Below, one piece after another: positions 1 through 11,897 of a stretch of DNA of 64,000 nt. The notes beneath the pieces are model-generated. The model was not told the DNA's origin, searched no databases, and was given only the letters and a program-made list of their open reading frames with translations. The position numbers and the translations under genes are program-made. The stretch is from Hydrangea macrophylla (Eukaryota > Streptophyta > Magnoliopsida > Cornales > Hydrangeaceae): contig CM066985.1 in NCBI GenBank assembly GCA_033977485.1, positions 70,107,045 through 70,171,044 of the forward strand, read 5' to 3'. Within the stretch, counting starts at the first letter, position 1; every line of letters begins with the position of its first letter.

Positions 1-2842
1 AGATCACACAAAACAAATTTAGGAAAAATCGTCTGATCATATATCAAGTAATCAAGTTTTCCTAATCTAAAGGGGATATGAATTGTTCTTGAAACAAATA
101 AACAAAGAGATAAAAAAAATGCTCAGCAAGCTAAAATGATGCATGTTAACCTTGGAGGAGAGAAGACCTCTCAATCCCCGGGACGGATGAGAAAGGAAGA
201 TTAGATCGAGGGAAGCATGGATGTGTGATCAAATTCATTCGTTACAATCTTCTTAGATTAGGAGTCACAAAAACCCCAAATCTTGCATGGATGCAATGCA
301 TTGCCTTAGAATGTGCCAAGGTTGTAGTGTGTTTGTGCACATGAGTTTTCTAAAGTGAATTGGAAGTCTAGAAGATGAATGAATGCACGGGGGAAATCAT
401 CATGGGATATGTACAAATATGGTATGGACCACTTCCTAGGATATGGATTAATTTGAAGTACATATAAACATCAAATCAAAGGATGGAAGTAAAAGTATAC
501 TTGCTGTGAATAGTGGACAGAATAGTGACTTGATCTTGTGAAAATTGAAAAGGAGGGTTAGAAATGTTTTCAATGCATGATTTTTTTATGGAGATCATCC
601 TTATTGTGTCTAGAACACAAATAAAAAATCTAATCCTCAATAACTATTACAGATTGAGAGAAATCATATAAAAAATAGAGGTTACTCAAAAACAGAGTCC
701 GTACTATCGACAGAAATGTCAAAAATTATTAGAAAATGAAAACACAACATCTAGAGGCCCATATTACACAGAAAGTTCCCTAAGACACTGAAGTAATGAT
801 TTGGGACCACTCCTTTTGGAAAAGTTTTCTTTAAAACAAGTTGAAAGTCAACCAAGTTGTTGTGACAGTAAAGGCAGAATATTTAGAATGAATGTTTGGG
901 TCCAAATGGACCACTTTCATGTGTTTCCAAGTCAAACCAAAAATCATGGGTGTTCTCTAATGAGTTAGGAAGGCTTTACAAGTGGTCTCATGTTAATACT
1001 TTGAGTGTTGAATCCTAGAGAAATCTTTGAACTCAAATTGTTCACTGTTTTGAAGATTTTGGGAAGAACTAGGGTTTTATTCTTTAAAATCAAAATGAGG
1101 GGTTTAAGAGGGGTTTTGAAATAGAGGTTTTGCAAGTGCATTTTCAGAACTTAAATGGAGATTATGACCACTTGAAATATCAACATTGAACTCATATCAA
1201 GAACCTTCACGATTGTTGGAGAGCATTATTTTCAATTTTGGAGACAACTTCAAGAATACATAGGAATGTATTGAAGTTGAAATCATCATCTATCAAACAT
1301 GTTTTTGAGGTCAAGAGCTACTATCCATAAGGATTCACTCACCTCAAACTTCATGTCATCATCTAGATGATGATGAATTAGTAAGTAAACAAAGAAAAAT
1401 AAAAATGACATGGGGTAACGAGAGATGAACATTTATATAAACAAGCATATAAATAACAATCAATAGTTGATGATCAATGTTGCATTGGACTTGTAGCTTG
1501 GTGTTTCACTCATATGTGGTGACATTGGACATGGAAGTAACTTCCTCTCTCTTAAATGCTCACTAAAATGGTAGCTGAATGCATTGAATGTGAAGTAAAT
1601 GGGAGTAATGAAGTTGAAAACAAAGTTTAGAACTCACTTTCAAGTTGAAAATCAAAGGAAGAAACTTATTTTCTGTCTATTCTAACCTTATCACTACAAC
1701 TTTCTCTCTACAACTTCTCTAAGCTTTTTGTTTTCTCCCCCCAAATGAGAAGTCGATGGGGGTTTATATAGGCTAATTTGGGGTGGTTTTGGGATTAAAA
1801 GAGTGCTCCCATTGGCTCCAAATGTCTGTGAACAAAGAACTACGTCGTTTTAGTTTCTAATTAATCAAAATGGAACCCCAAAAGAAATTGCAAAAATGGA
1901 CTGTTCTGGAGGAGAGTGCCGCGAAGGCACTGGGCTTGTGCCGCAGCGGCAGTGGGCCAGTGCCGCAGCGGCAGTGGGCCAGTGCCGCAGCGGCACTGCT
2001 CCTCTTATTTCCAGATAATTCCGTTTAGGCCCCCAGAGGTTCCTTTATTGGCGAAAAGGCCTTATTTCGTCCGAAATTCACAGAAAATATGTATGAACTC
2101 CAAATTGAGGTTGTGATATACCTTTGGAAAGGTAATGGAGTCTAATTTATATAATAAAAGTTCAGAGATAGGTCATTTTGAAAAGTTTTGAGGTATTCGC
2201 GATAAAAGCCGATTTGATCGCCTTTTTTACCTTCAGAAATTCATAATAAATTCGTTTTAAATCCAGGAATTATGTGCGATATACCGTTGGAAAGCTATTG
2301 ACCTCTAGTATCCATGAAAAATGTTTAAAAAATGATACATTGCTCCAGTTTTAAAGTCAACTTTTGGTCCAATTGGTCAAACTTGAAATTCCCGGGAAGT
2401 TCTGAGAACCTCTGGGAGCTCCCAGGAGCTAACTTTAGCGTCCGATTTCCTTTCAAAACTCATTTTGGTACATGCAGAATGATCTCGGAACTTTTCGGCA
2501 AATTTAGATGATTTCGGTCAAACCTTGGTCAAACCTGGTCAAATCGGTCAACGGGGACTTTTCGAAAACTTTCGGGACTTTCGAGGGTCTCTGGGAGCTG
2601 ACGATTTCATCTGATTTTGCTGCAAAACTCATTTTACCACTTTTTTTAAGACGTAGTACGTTTCCAGAGCTTTCGGTCCAAATCTAGGAGTTTTTGGGTT
2701 TTTGGGGGCATTTTGGTCATTCTGAGCATTTTGAGAGATAGAACTAACTTCCAGGAGTTCTTTTTGAGTCTTTTTCGATCATTGTGAACCACCAAGCTAT
2801 GGGTTTCCTAAATCTGATAGCCGACAAAATGGGGTGTCTACA
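1..2842 (-). mobile_element. Partial LTR-like sequence, probable Ty3/gypsy, running off the left edge
   Basis: The right end reads GGGGTGTCTACA on the plus strand, so the minus strand starts TGTAGACACCCC, as expected for an LTR terminus. A TATA-like box (minus-strand TATATAAA) lies at about 1764-1770. A TCACTCACCTC word at about 1334 recurs at comparable places in the clearer minus-strand LTRs at 8.7, 13.7 and 17.7 kb. No polypurine tract lies to the right of 2842, so this is either the 5' LTR of an element extending left or a solo LTR. No partner copy is in the window, and the family is inferred. Confidence 0.4.
1916..2012. repeat. Cluster of GTGCCGCAGCGGCAC palindromes
   Basis: Three near-identical copies of a 15-bp interrupted palindrome are separated by a short TGGGCCA-type spacer and preceded by a degenerate copy. 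They form a GC-rich island in AT-rich LTR-like sequence. The short open frame across it is a by-product of the repeat, not a gene. Confidence 0.8.
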
Positions 2843-3622
2843 ATCATATAATACATTACAGAAATACAAGGTATTATAGTAAAGTTGGAAATTTTGTATC
2901 TTCAGAAAGCCCCCTTTTTTTTGACTTCTATGTTGACATGGTGATGGTGAGGACGAGGTGAGATTTTTCAGTCCTTCACATTAATCCACCAACAATAAGT
3001 GTGTTGCAACTAGTTGTACATGATGGAGTCGACCTTTGTAGAGATTTGCTCCTAGTCAGTAGAATAAGAACGAGCAGGAGGGAGGGAAGTTGACCAACCA
3101 TTTGGTCTTGCATTTATATTGAGAAAAGTTTTTTTTTTTGGAGAGTAAGTTATCTAAAATTGAGCAAAAAATTTGGATGTGGCTTATAACTCGAAGGGTC
3201 CCTTTCGTTTGCCTATCGATGAATGTGGACTCCCTGGGATACAACTTGGGTGTGAGGCTGTTTAGGTCAACGGATTCCTTCTCCTCCCATTTGAAAAGGA
3301 CACAAGAGCTCGTGGCTTACGTAGAACATTTGCTTCTCCCCCTTTGAAAGAAATAAAAACTGGTAGCTTAAGTGGAGCAAAAACAGGTAACTTAGATGGA
3401 TCATTTTCTAAACTGGTAACTTAGGTGGAACATTTTCTTCTCCCCTCTTGGAAAGAAATTAGCTTAGGTGGTGGGTGGGGGTTTACCGGTTGAACCGATA
3501 CAGTGAGGGTAGAAGAGGTGTGGTTGGGTAAGGAGAGAAGATTCCAAGAGGGGTAGGGTTTGTCGGGGGTAGAGGAGAAAGAAGAGAGTGCTATACGCCT
3601 GTAGAATGTAATGTTTTTTACT
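2843..3622. other. Non-coding AT-rich interval with short tandem duplications
   Basis: I see no gene here. From about 3311 to 3470 a unit of the type GGTAACTTAGGTGGAACATT recurs three to four times in diverged form. The reading frames are short and lack recognisable domains. Confidence 0.5.
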
Positions 3623-3890
3623 AATCTGAGAGATTGAGGAGTTTAAGTGGACTAAGACAGAATGGAGATTCAACGGATGAAACATGCCACAGTTTACAGA
3701 TAGAGATTCAGCAGGTGAAGTGTACCGAGGTCCGCACCTGTCGAATGTTTTTTTTTTAATTATTATTTTTTTTTATCCGAGGGAGTGAGGAGTTTGAGAG
3801 GATTTCAAGAGGGAGTGAAGATTCAGTGGATGAAACATATCGCGGTTTGCGGATGGAGATTCAGGAGATGAAGTGTGTCGATCTGAGATT
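3623..3890 (+). repeat. Imperfect direct repeat, unit about 150 bp
   Basis: The block at about 3623-3745 (T-run, GAGGAGTTTAAG, GGAGATTCAACGGATGAAAC, GTGAAGTGTACCGAG) is repeated with many changes at about 3755-3890. It leads directly into the minisatellite that follows. Confidence 0.6.
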
Positions 3891-4135
3891 GCCAGTGGGG
3901 TTCCGGAAGGGAGGTGTGTCGCTGGGGTTTCGAAAGGGAAGGGTGTTACTGGGGTTCCAGAAGGGAATGGTAGGTGGTGCGGATTTCGAAAGGGTAGTGT
4001 GTCAGTGGGGTTCTAGAAGGGAAGTTTGTCGCTGGGGTTCCAGAAGGGAAGGGTGTCATTGGGTTCTGGAGGAGAAGTATGTCGGTGGGGTTCAGAAAGG
4101 GTAATGAAGAGTGGTTCAGAAAGGGTAAGGAAGAG
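3885..4135 (+). repeat. Minisatellite, about 27-bp unit
   Basis: About eight diverged copies of a unit near GGGGTTCCAGAAGGGAAG plus TGTGTCGCT. Because the unit is close to 27 bp it stays open in one frame and gives a repetitive 92-residue peptide rich in GFRKG/GSRRE. That periodicity explains the frame, so I do not call it a gene. Confidence 0.75.
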
Positions 4136-5393
4136 TGTCGCTTTCTCTTTGGTTTATTTATTTTAATTTGAGAATAAATCTAGAATTCATACCTTTGCTC
4201 CTCTCAGCCTTCCAAAGTATGATGTACTTCTAAAGATTGCTCTTGCCATCCCTGTTACATTTGTCATCCATATCACTCCAACGTGGAGTGTACCCCACAC
4301 TACAACTGTATACAAAAAGAAAAGTTCAGAACCAAAGGGTGTAGAGTTCAATCAATATAACTTCTACGAGAACTGGGGTAGCTTTCTAATTGCCTGTGGT
4401 ATGGAGAACAAGGACTGTAGCCCGGGCTTGCACCGGAACTATACGGGCTTACAGTTCTTCCCAAAAAAAAAATGAGCGACAATTGGCATAGAGCAAAATG
4501 GTCCACTCCTAGACGCCTTCATCATCCTGCTTCCGTAAATGCAAAACGGAGTCCTAAGGCTTTGTTAGGTTTTTTGGATGCATTGAAGGAAAGCTAATTT
4601 TCTTGTGTTTTTCCTCCATACTTAGATAACATGAAAAGATAAAAATTTGTAAAATACTATTGTAACTTTAGAAAAGGGAAAAAAAAAAGATGTGAGAAAA
4701 AGTGATTCACAAATTTCAAATTTTTGTATTTTTTCCTACAGTTTTTTCTTTTCATTTCTATTTTTCTCAATATTTTCCCTGGTAGCCAAACAAAGGAAAA
4801 TGTTTTCCATAGTATTTTCCTTTATTTTTTACTCATTAAATCCATGAAACAACCAGAGCGTAAATGTAACATGCACATCTTGACCATCTTTTTTACATGC
4901 TAAATAAAATCCCAAAGCATCCCCAAAAGAAATTTCCTCGAGCTGAAATTGGTAGAACAAGGCGCCAATGTTCTTTATGTACTCATACTACTTAGATTGA
5001 AATTGAATAATTACACAGAAGACAACCAAAGTGTCTCACCATTAACATATTATTTAATAGGGTAACTTAGTATAGAGTCCTAATATAGACACCTAACTAG
5101 AAATTGAACCTTTTTTAAAATGAAACTAAAATTAGGTTCCTAATTTATTATGAGGACCAAAATACCCCCTATATAATTATATGTAGAAATATATATACAC
5201 ATGTATAGTATTTACTTGTCACAATCAGGGTTTTGAAATTCACTATATATTTATATAAAATTGGAGGTCAGTTTGTCACTAAAGGTCTTATGACTAGGAC
5301 AAGTTTTTATGACTAGAATCATTCTGATTGACTGAGCATTTGCAGACTCAACCCTATCTGTGGCCCAAAGGAAAGGAAGGAAAAAAAAAAGAG
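4136..5393. other. Intergenic AT-rich sequence
   Basis: No supported gene. The stretch 4190-4450 is less AT-rich and may be an old gene fragment, but I do not recognise it. The rest is A/T-rich with polypurine and polypyrimidine runs. Confidence 0.4.
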
Positions 5394-5654
5394 GGTAAAA
5401 AGCATTTTGCCCCCTCAAACTATACACGCTTTTGCAATTCACACCCTAACTTTAAAAAGTTGCAATGTTCCCCCTAAGCTATCTTTAGGGTTGCAATGTC
5501 CCCCTTGAGTTTCAAAAAGTTGAAATATCCCCCCTGAACTATCGTCTGTGTTGCAATGTCCCCCCTGAACTATCTTTCGTGTTGCAATGTCAACCCTGCC
5601 ATTACATTCCATCAAGAAATGTGATGGAATTTGCTCATGTGGGAACACATGCCA

Positions 5655-6001
5655 TGTTGGGTTTGTGAAGTCTGATCCATTCTGATACCGGGGGTTCGGG
5701 GGGCGGGCCCCCCGAGTTGGACGTGCCGAATTTTATTTCGGGTCAAGGGTATTTTAGTAATTTTCAGTGTAACCCTAGTGGGATATATTATCCCTTCTAT
5801 GTGCAGCCGCAGTATGTTGAGAGATGCGTTCTTTGAGAGAAAACTCTGTAACCCTGTTTCTTGAATATAGTGAACTGGTGTGAGAGGCTGTGGACGTAGG
5901 CAATTTGGCCGAACCACAGGGTATATCTGGTGTCGTGGTTTGTCTGTTTATTGTTTCTATGTGCGTTTGCATTGTATGTGTTACAGGTCATATTCGCAAC
6001 A
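5655..6001 (+). mobile_element. Solo LTR, 347 bp, probably Ty1/copia, TSD TGCCA
   Basis: The sequence begins TGTTGGG and ends CGCAACA, giving TGTTG...CAACA inverted ends. It is flanked by the direct repeat TGCCA (5650-5654 and 6002-6006). It interrupts the left TIR of the surrounding element at a point where the right TIR is continuous. The stretch GTGAGAGGCTGTGGACGTAG followed by TTGGCCGAACCAC resembles the R-U5 part of plant copia LTRs. No internal domain remains, consistent with LTR-LTR recombination. Confidence 0.85.
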
Positions 6002-6178
6002 TGCCAAATTTCAAGGGCATTTATGACATTTCACCTTTCGCTTCTAAATTAACAATCGTAAATAACATAAAAAACATAAAAGTTCAATTAATTTCACTGG
6101 GCTGCCCTTTTCTTTAAAGTGTTAATTTGTTATGTAAAGTTGGAGTTTTTATTATTTTTATGATTGTTAATTTAGAAA

Positions 6179-6353
6179 GGGTAATACTTGGGACACAACC
6201 TTCATACAACTTTCATACAACCTCCCCAAAAAATGTGTCTATCTCTTTCCTGTGCCACTGTGGGGTCCAGTGACATCACAGGAGAGAGATAGACACATCT
6301 TTTGGGGAGGTTGTATTAAAGTTGTATGAAGGTTGTGTCCCAAATATTACTCA
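6179..6353. mobile_element. Palindromic MITE, hAT-like, TSD TTTAGAAA
   Basis: The left arm GGGTAATACTTGGGACACAA and the reverse complement of the right arm GAGTAATATTTGGGACACAA match over about 75 bp around a short centre. Flanking 8-bp repeats TTTAGAAA lie at 6171-6178 and 6354-6361. The TSD length supports hAT; one terminal base is ambiguous. Confidence 0.8.
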
Positions 6354-6740
6354 TTTAGAAATGGATGGAGAAATGTCATAAATGCCTTTAAAATTTAGCA
6401 TGTGCGTCCCATACGAGCAAATTCCATCACATTTCTTGACGAAATGTGATGACAGGGTTGACATCGCAACACGAAAGATAGTTCAGGGGGACATTGTAAC
6501 CCTAAAGATAGTTCAGAGAAGACATTGCAATTTTTTAAAGTTCGGGGTATGAATTACAAAAGTGTATATAGTCTAAGGGGGCAAAATTCTTTTTACCAAC
6601 AAAAAAAAAGTTCTATTCCCATAGTCTCTCTCATCTGAACTGACCCCCTCATATTATCTCTCTATTTTCTCTCTACCTCAACCGCTACTCTCTCTCCTCT
6701 TTCTCATCCATCCTCCTCCTCCTCAAGCCACCACCCACTA

Positions 6741-6990
6741 TTTATTTATTAATTGGATATCCGTTAAGCACCAAAGGAAATTTTTAATCGGATATCCGTT
6801 AAGCATCAATTTTTTTTTTCTCTAATCGAATATCCGTTAAGTACCAAAAGAATAATTTGATGAGAAAGAGAGAAAAAATAACGGCTATTCGATTAGAGAA
6901 AAAAAAATAAATAATTTGATGCTTAACGGATATCCGATTAAAAATTTCCTTTGGTGCTTAACGGATATCCAATTAATAAATAAATAAATA
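6741..6990. repeat. Large inverted repeat (foldback), about 250 bp
   Basis: The left arm, with ATTGGATATCCGTTAAGCAC and a second GGATATCCGTTAAGCATC, is mirrored on the right arm ending about 6990. The centre is near 6865. Each arm contains the palindrome GGATATCC. Termini and TSD are unclear because both ends fall in TTTA/TAAA runs. Confidence 0.75.
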
Positions 6991-7180
6991 AATTTGCTTA
7001 AGGGGTTTTTTTTATTACTTAACGGATATCCGTCGGATTCGGAGGATATCCGAATCCTAACAAATTCGGATTCGGATTTTGGTTAACGGATTTTTTATCG
7101 GATCGAATTCGGATTTAGTTAACGGATTCTTATCGGATTCGGATTCGGATATCATAAATCCGATCCATTTACAGGCCTAA
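6991..7180. mobile_element. Right end of a hAT-type element with CGGAT repeats
   Basis: The block is packed with GGATTCGGAT words and ends CCATTTACAGGCCTA, which resembles the ends of the hAT-type element at 28102-28536 (TAGGCCTGTAAACGG). No matching left end is visible, so this is probably a truncated or rearranged copy. Confidence 0.5.
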
Positions 7181-7577
7181 CCCACCCTCCTCCTCAAGAA
7201 ACAATAAGATGATACATACTGTATGAAAATCTACCACCGATCCGGATTGTAATCGAGTAAAAGAGGATCAACAACTGGATTGTATTCGAGGCAGCAACTG
7301 GATCGGCAACTTTCCTTTCATTTTAATGTTTTTCAAACCGAGGTGGCAATCAGCAACTGGATCTTCAGGATCAGCAACTGGATCTTCAAACCGTTCAATA
7401 ACTTCTATTTCGTTTGAAATTGAGGCGCCGACGCTCAAGAGGTTGTGGCAATAGTACCAAAGAGTCAAGAAAACCCCTCTTCGTTTCGAGGTGGTGGTGA
7501 CTTCTAATAGTCAAGAAAACCCCTTCATAATCGGATGAATAGCCTTCGAACAACACAACACCTTCGTAATCGATCAT

Positions 7578-9614
7578 TATCACAGCCCGATCCCACAATA
7601 GCAGAACCGGAGCCCGTGGCACGCCACCGAGGCTAAACCAATTCATTAACGTTCCCAAAATTAGGTTTGAAGAACACACGCAGCGGAAAACAAAACACAT
7701 TTTAAAACCAGAGGTTCAGTCGACTGCTCAGTCGACGGGAGAAGGCAGGGAGTTTTCACAATGTTTAATAGCAATTCCAGTCGACTGAGACTGGGAGTCC
7801 GGTCGACTGAGGCGGGTCCCAGTCGACTGCTTTTGCTATAATAAGAAGCAGTAGCTAACAGATACAGGGGTTCAGTCGACTGAACACAGGACCAGTCGAC
7901 TACTCCCCTGGCAGCAGCCCAATCTGCAGAATTTCAAGTTTAAAAGCTTTCTAACTTTAACCAATGATCAACCACTTCATCAAAACTCAACCCAAAGTAA
8001 TCCTAGCTATATTAAAACATTTCTAAAGCAGGATTACAACAAGTTACTAACTATTACAACGGTTTAAAATCCATTCTAACATACCAAATTAAACATGGGT
8101 TAAAACAACCAAATTCTTATTACAACATTCCTATTATCCCAAAACTACAAAGATTAACATTTCAAGTTGCCTCACAAAAGAACTCCCAACCCACGTGCTC
8201 ACTTCTCCGATTCCTCGCCAGCATTAACACCTGAAATGGTTATTTGAATAACCACACATATTTCGATTTGTTTAAGCTAAAGCTTAGTGAATAAAACAAC
8301 ATATGTACATGAATGATAAACATGTCCGCATTCACATCTCTACATTTCATACTAGTCGCCGGAGACTCACGTGCCCGTCCATACTCCCAATCCGCGACTC
8401 CTCGCCAATAAGTCCACGCGAAAGGGTAAGACCCACGATTCTTCTCTTCAATCGTGCGACCTTAATGCCTATATCGGCTCCACAAAATGGCACGGTGACC
8501 ACGTGCTCCTTCTGACCCAAATAAGCAACTTAACATGCTCAAATACATATCACCATGCTCGCGGTAATCAAAACATATCACCGTGCTATTGAGCCTACTT
8601 ATCAATATAAATGCCCAATATGAACTACACAATATATCTCTAAGAATTAATACATGCTATTCAAACATAACATGAATACATGCCAAGAAATCATTCCAAA
8701 ACATAGTTGAATCACTCACCTCCGAAAAACGCTCCTATAATTCAATCTGAAGAAAACCCGTGCACAAAGAACGTGCAGAAGTCCGTCTAGTACAATTCCT
8801 ATGGATCAGAATTCCATTTATCAACTTTTATGAAAAAATCTAGAAAATAACTTTTCGGAAAACTTAGCCAAACAGGCCCTAATAGGTATCAAAACGAAGC
8901 TCTTACCTCGAGGAGCTCAAATATGAAATCTGGGAGAAACCAGACTGACGGAAGGTCGTCGTTTGGCGCCGCAAAGCTCTAAGCTCCTAAATCTCCCTCT
9001 TGCCCCCTTTTGGCCTCCTTTTGAAATTAGGTTAGAAGTTATGAGAAATATCTCATCCATCTCTATCTATATATAGGCAACTCTTTTGGAAATTACGTTT
9101 ACCTCCCCACGAGTTTTCAAAACTCTTAATCAGTCTCTGAAACTTTCTATACAGCTTATTCATAGCTTTCTAAGTGAAATTTCAAAATTATAAAAGTTTT
9201 CGACTAAGTTTCGTTTGGTCGCTAAAACGCAAATTTCTACATGACGTTTCCGAAGTTGCTAATTAGCCTACCAAATTAATAGCGTGTTCATTCGTCCTCA
9301 CCAGGATACTAAATCTAACAACAGATATAAATTCTAAAACAGAAATAATACAGATATTGAAATACACAGGTAAACATTTATTTTCAGATAAACATTTAAA
9401 ATGTTCTACAGTGGCCGTCTCATACTCGGAGAGACTTCACAAACAATAAATCCTCAATCACAACAGTTTCAAAGGGTTCTCTAATACAAACACCCAAATC
9501 AACTCGTGAGTCAAAACTCACCCAATCACGTGCCAAAATGCACAACACCTCACATTATCATGCATGACAAATGTAATGAAATGCAAAAGCAATAACACGA
9601 ATGCGAGTGTTATA
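7578..9614 (-). mobile_element. Solo LTR of Ty3/gypsy (same family as 47568-56661), TSD ATCAT
   Basis: Nearly the whole 2037 bp aligns with the 2151-bp LTRs at 47568 and 54511. It starts TATCACAGCCC (TGT in the others) and ends GTGTTATA. The direct repeat ATCAT lies at 7573-7577 and 9615-9619. A minus-strand TATA box (CCTATATATAG) is at about 9067-9078. The length difference is partly due to fewer palindrome copies at 7718-7910. It is the product of recombination between the two LTRs of a former full element. Confidence 0.93.
7718..7910. repeat. CAGTCGACTG palindrome cluster, about 7 copies
   Basis: About seven copies of CAGTCGACTG or one-base variants with short spacers, near the 3' end of the solo LTR. 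The related full-length LTRs carry about 14. Confidence 0.85.
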
Positions 9615-10314
9615 ATCATTGCCTTCGAGGCGGCAGTGATTAACTTGCTCAGATCAGTAAGAGTTTTTTTTTCTTGATTTTGTTTGAGTTTGATTTTATG
9701 GGTTCCCATTGCTTGCACACACATATTTGTCTCTTAATCCAACATTTTTTTTTTAATGAACATCAATTTTATAAGGAACATCAATATTTTTCATCAATTT
9801 CTCTTACTAACACTCCGTTTGGTTTGATTGTAAAATAGAATAGAATTGAATTGGAGAGAATAGAAAAGAAAAGAATAGAATAGAATAGAATTGATTTGCA
9901 ATTCTAATTCTCATGTTTGGTTTAAAACAGAAATCAAAAGAATGTAATTGAAAAGAATTATTGCTATTTCCTAAATCACTCTAGACCCAACATTACCCAA
10001 ACAGACCTTAAGTAGACCAGACCAGAAAGGAAGAAGACGAAGAAGACAAACCAGAAGACGAAGAAGAACTAGAAGACGAAGACGAAGAAGACGAACCAAA
10101 AGATGAAGAATAGAAGATGAAAAAGACGAAGTGTAAAAGTTGTAGAGTTGGATTGTCCATCTAATTTTGTTATCAGTTTTCTGTTGCTTGCATGTCCATA
10201 TAATATTGAAGGATGATCAATATTTTTGTTTTTGGAAGGAACATCAATATTTTCCAGTAAGAGTTTTCTAAATTTTTTTTTTTGAAGGAACATAACATCA
10301 ATATTTTCCAGTAA
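9615..10314. other. AT-rich interval with GAAGAC-type microsatellite
   Basis: No gene is supported apart from the split frame above. A stretch at about 10027-10110 is an imperfect GAAGAC/GAAGAA repeat. Fragments near 9812-9990 resemble MITE ends (CTCCGTTTGGTTTG) without a clear partner. Confidence 0.45.
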
Positions 10315-10425
10315 CACTCTGTTTGTTTGCTTTGATGTAAAATGTTTTTCGGAAAATGCTTTTACCTTATAAATAGTATATGAAAGCATTTTCTGAAAAT
10401 ATTTTACATCAAAACAAACGGAGCG
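10315..10425. mobile_element. Tourist-like MITE, TSD TAA
   Basis: The arms CACTCTGTTTGTTTG and (reverse complement of the right end) CGCTCCGTTTGTTTTG pair over about 45 bp around an AT-rich centre. TAA flanks both ends (10312-10314, 10426-10428), as expected for PIF/Harbinger-derived MITEs. Total length is 111 bp. Confidence 0.8.
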
Positions 10426-10974
10426 TAAAGAGTTCTATAGAAATTTTTTTTTAAAGGAACATCAATAAATTTTTTTGAAGGAACATCAATTTTTGACGTA
10501 GCTCACACTCGACAATCAATATTTTCTACAAGGTTTGCATTTCCATTCATAATTTCATATGCTTAATCCCATTTGATTGTGTTTATTGAAATTTGATTTG
10601 ATTTCATATACTACACCCCCTTTAATTTTGCTTTCCGGTCCCTTTTAATATTTGCCTAAATGGTGATTGTCTCTCGATTTTAATATTGTATAATTGTAAT
10701 TCTAATTGTATACATGGAAAGGAAAACAAGCGCTCAACACTTATTTTGCATTCAATTCTAATAGTACAATTTCCTTTTTTCCCTTTCCAAAATTTCACTA
10801 TTCTTTCTCTTTTGCTTTTCCTTTCCTATTTTGCAGTCAATTCTTAATTGTATTCTTTCAAATTGTACAATCAACGATTGCTCAAAAATCAATTACCACA
10901 ATTTATCTCCCTAGAATCTCTCTTTCAATAAAGGGTCAACACCTTCTATATATGTAGCATATGTTATATGAATA

Positions 10975-11105
10975 ATGCTATCCACCTGCAGATGTGGATT
11001 TCTAAAACTATTCATCGGTTACCAAACAAAGTTTGAATTAATTTCAAAATTGCCACGATACATTAGCAGGTGAATGGTTTAAGTGTCCCATTTAGATGTA
11101 CCTAG
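10975..11105. repeat. Inverted-repeat MITE-like unit
   Basis: The ends AATAATGCTATCCACC and (reverse complement) GAGTAATGCTAGGTACATC resemble the AGTAATGCTA-type MITEs elsewhere in the window. I could not find a convincing TSD. Confidence 0.45.
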
Positions 11106-11897
11106 CATTACTCTTTCTTATATAATACACATTTCAGACTCTCCCTTTTGCAGTCACTTACATTCTCCCTCTCTCTTTCTGAATCAATTACCTCAAGTTT
11201 TTATACTGCATAATTTAACAAGTATATATTGCATGGATTTACTATATAGATTCTTCCTACTTTTCCATGTGTTTTCTTATATATCATTCTTTGCTTTCGT
11301 AATTCACCCAAAAAAATGTTATGTTGTGCCGAGTTTTTAGGTTAATATAACGTTGCTATATGTTATTTCATGCTTATAGTTCAACCTAATTCTTTCATTG
11401 GTTGTGGGTTCACAATCAAGATTCATAATCTTTCATGTTTGAGTCTCTCACGTGTGTGTTTGCACTTATAGAAAAACAATTGAACATGTGAAGGCTCTCA
11501 CATGTTGCTTTCTAAAAAAATCTTTGGTATTCGTGTTAAACATAAGGCTAAAAACCCCAAATGTATTAGGAGGAGGACATAGATCAATGATAGAGTTGAT
11601 ATTATCTTGCTTAATAGATAACTTTCGGAGGATTTTAAAAATATTTAAAACAGTGGATAAAGTGCCTTAGGAAATGTAACTAGCTTAAGGCTTACTTTGG
11701 CCCCCCTTTTGGTGCTTCTCCTTTTTTAAAGCACAATTTCAGGTTAATTCATTTTGTAACTAGTTTGTGCGCTTTGTAAAAATTGAACTTCGGGCTTTTT
11801 TGGGGGAGCTTTTAAAAGCTCTAGAATGGAGCTTTTAAAAGCTCAAGGTGGCTTTTTGGTTTCATGATATATTTTTGAAGAGTAGTGTGTCACTAGT

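Larger units (their letters stand above)
5394..6597. mobile_element. Non-autonomous element with long terminal inverted repeats (MULE-like)
   Basis: The left end GGTAAAAAGCATTTTGCCCC is matched by the reverse complement of the right end, GGTAAAAAGAATTTTGCCCC. The match continues for more than 200 bp through repeated GTTGCAATGTCCCCC-type words and a GATGGAATTTGCTC block. It resumes beyond two later insertions (5655-6001 and 6179-6353). Long TIRs without coding capacity fit a Mutator-like non-autonomous element. Flanks are A-rich, so I could not define a 9-bp TSD, and the superfamily is inferred. Confidence 0.65.
7395..9700 (-). pseudogene. Unidentified reading frame split by the solo LTR
   Basis: On the minus strand the frame in the right flank (from about 9660, reading DLSKLITAASKAM) and the frame in the left flank (reading IDYEGVVLFEGYSSDYEG) join without a shift if the LTR and one TSD copy are removed. 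They give roughly 80 continuous codons into 7395. I do not recognise a domain. It may be part of an exon of a gene or an older transposon. A chance open frame is possible, but exact joining across the target site is suggestive. Confidence 0.35.
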
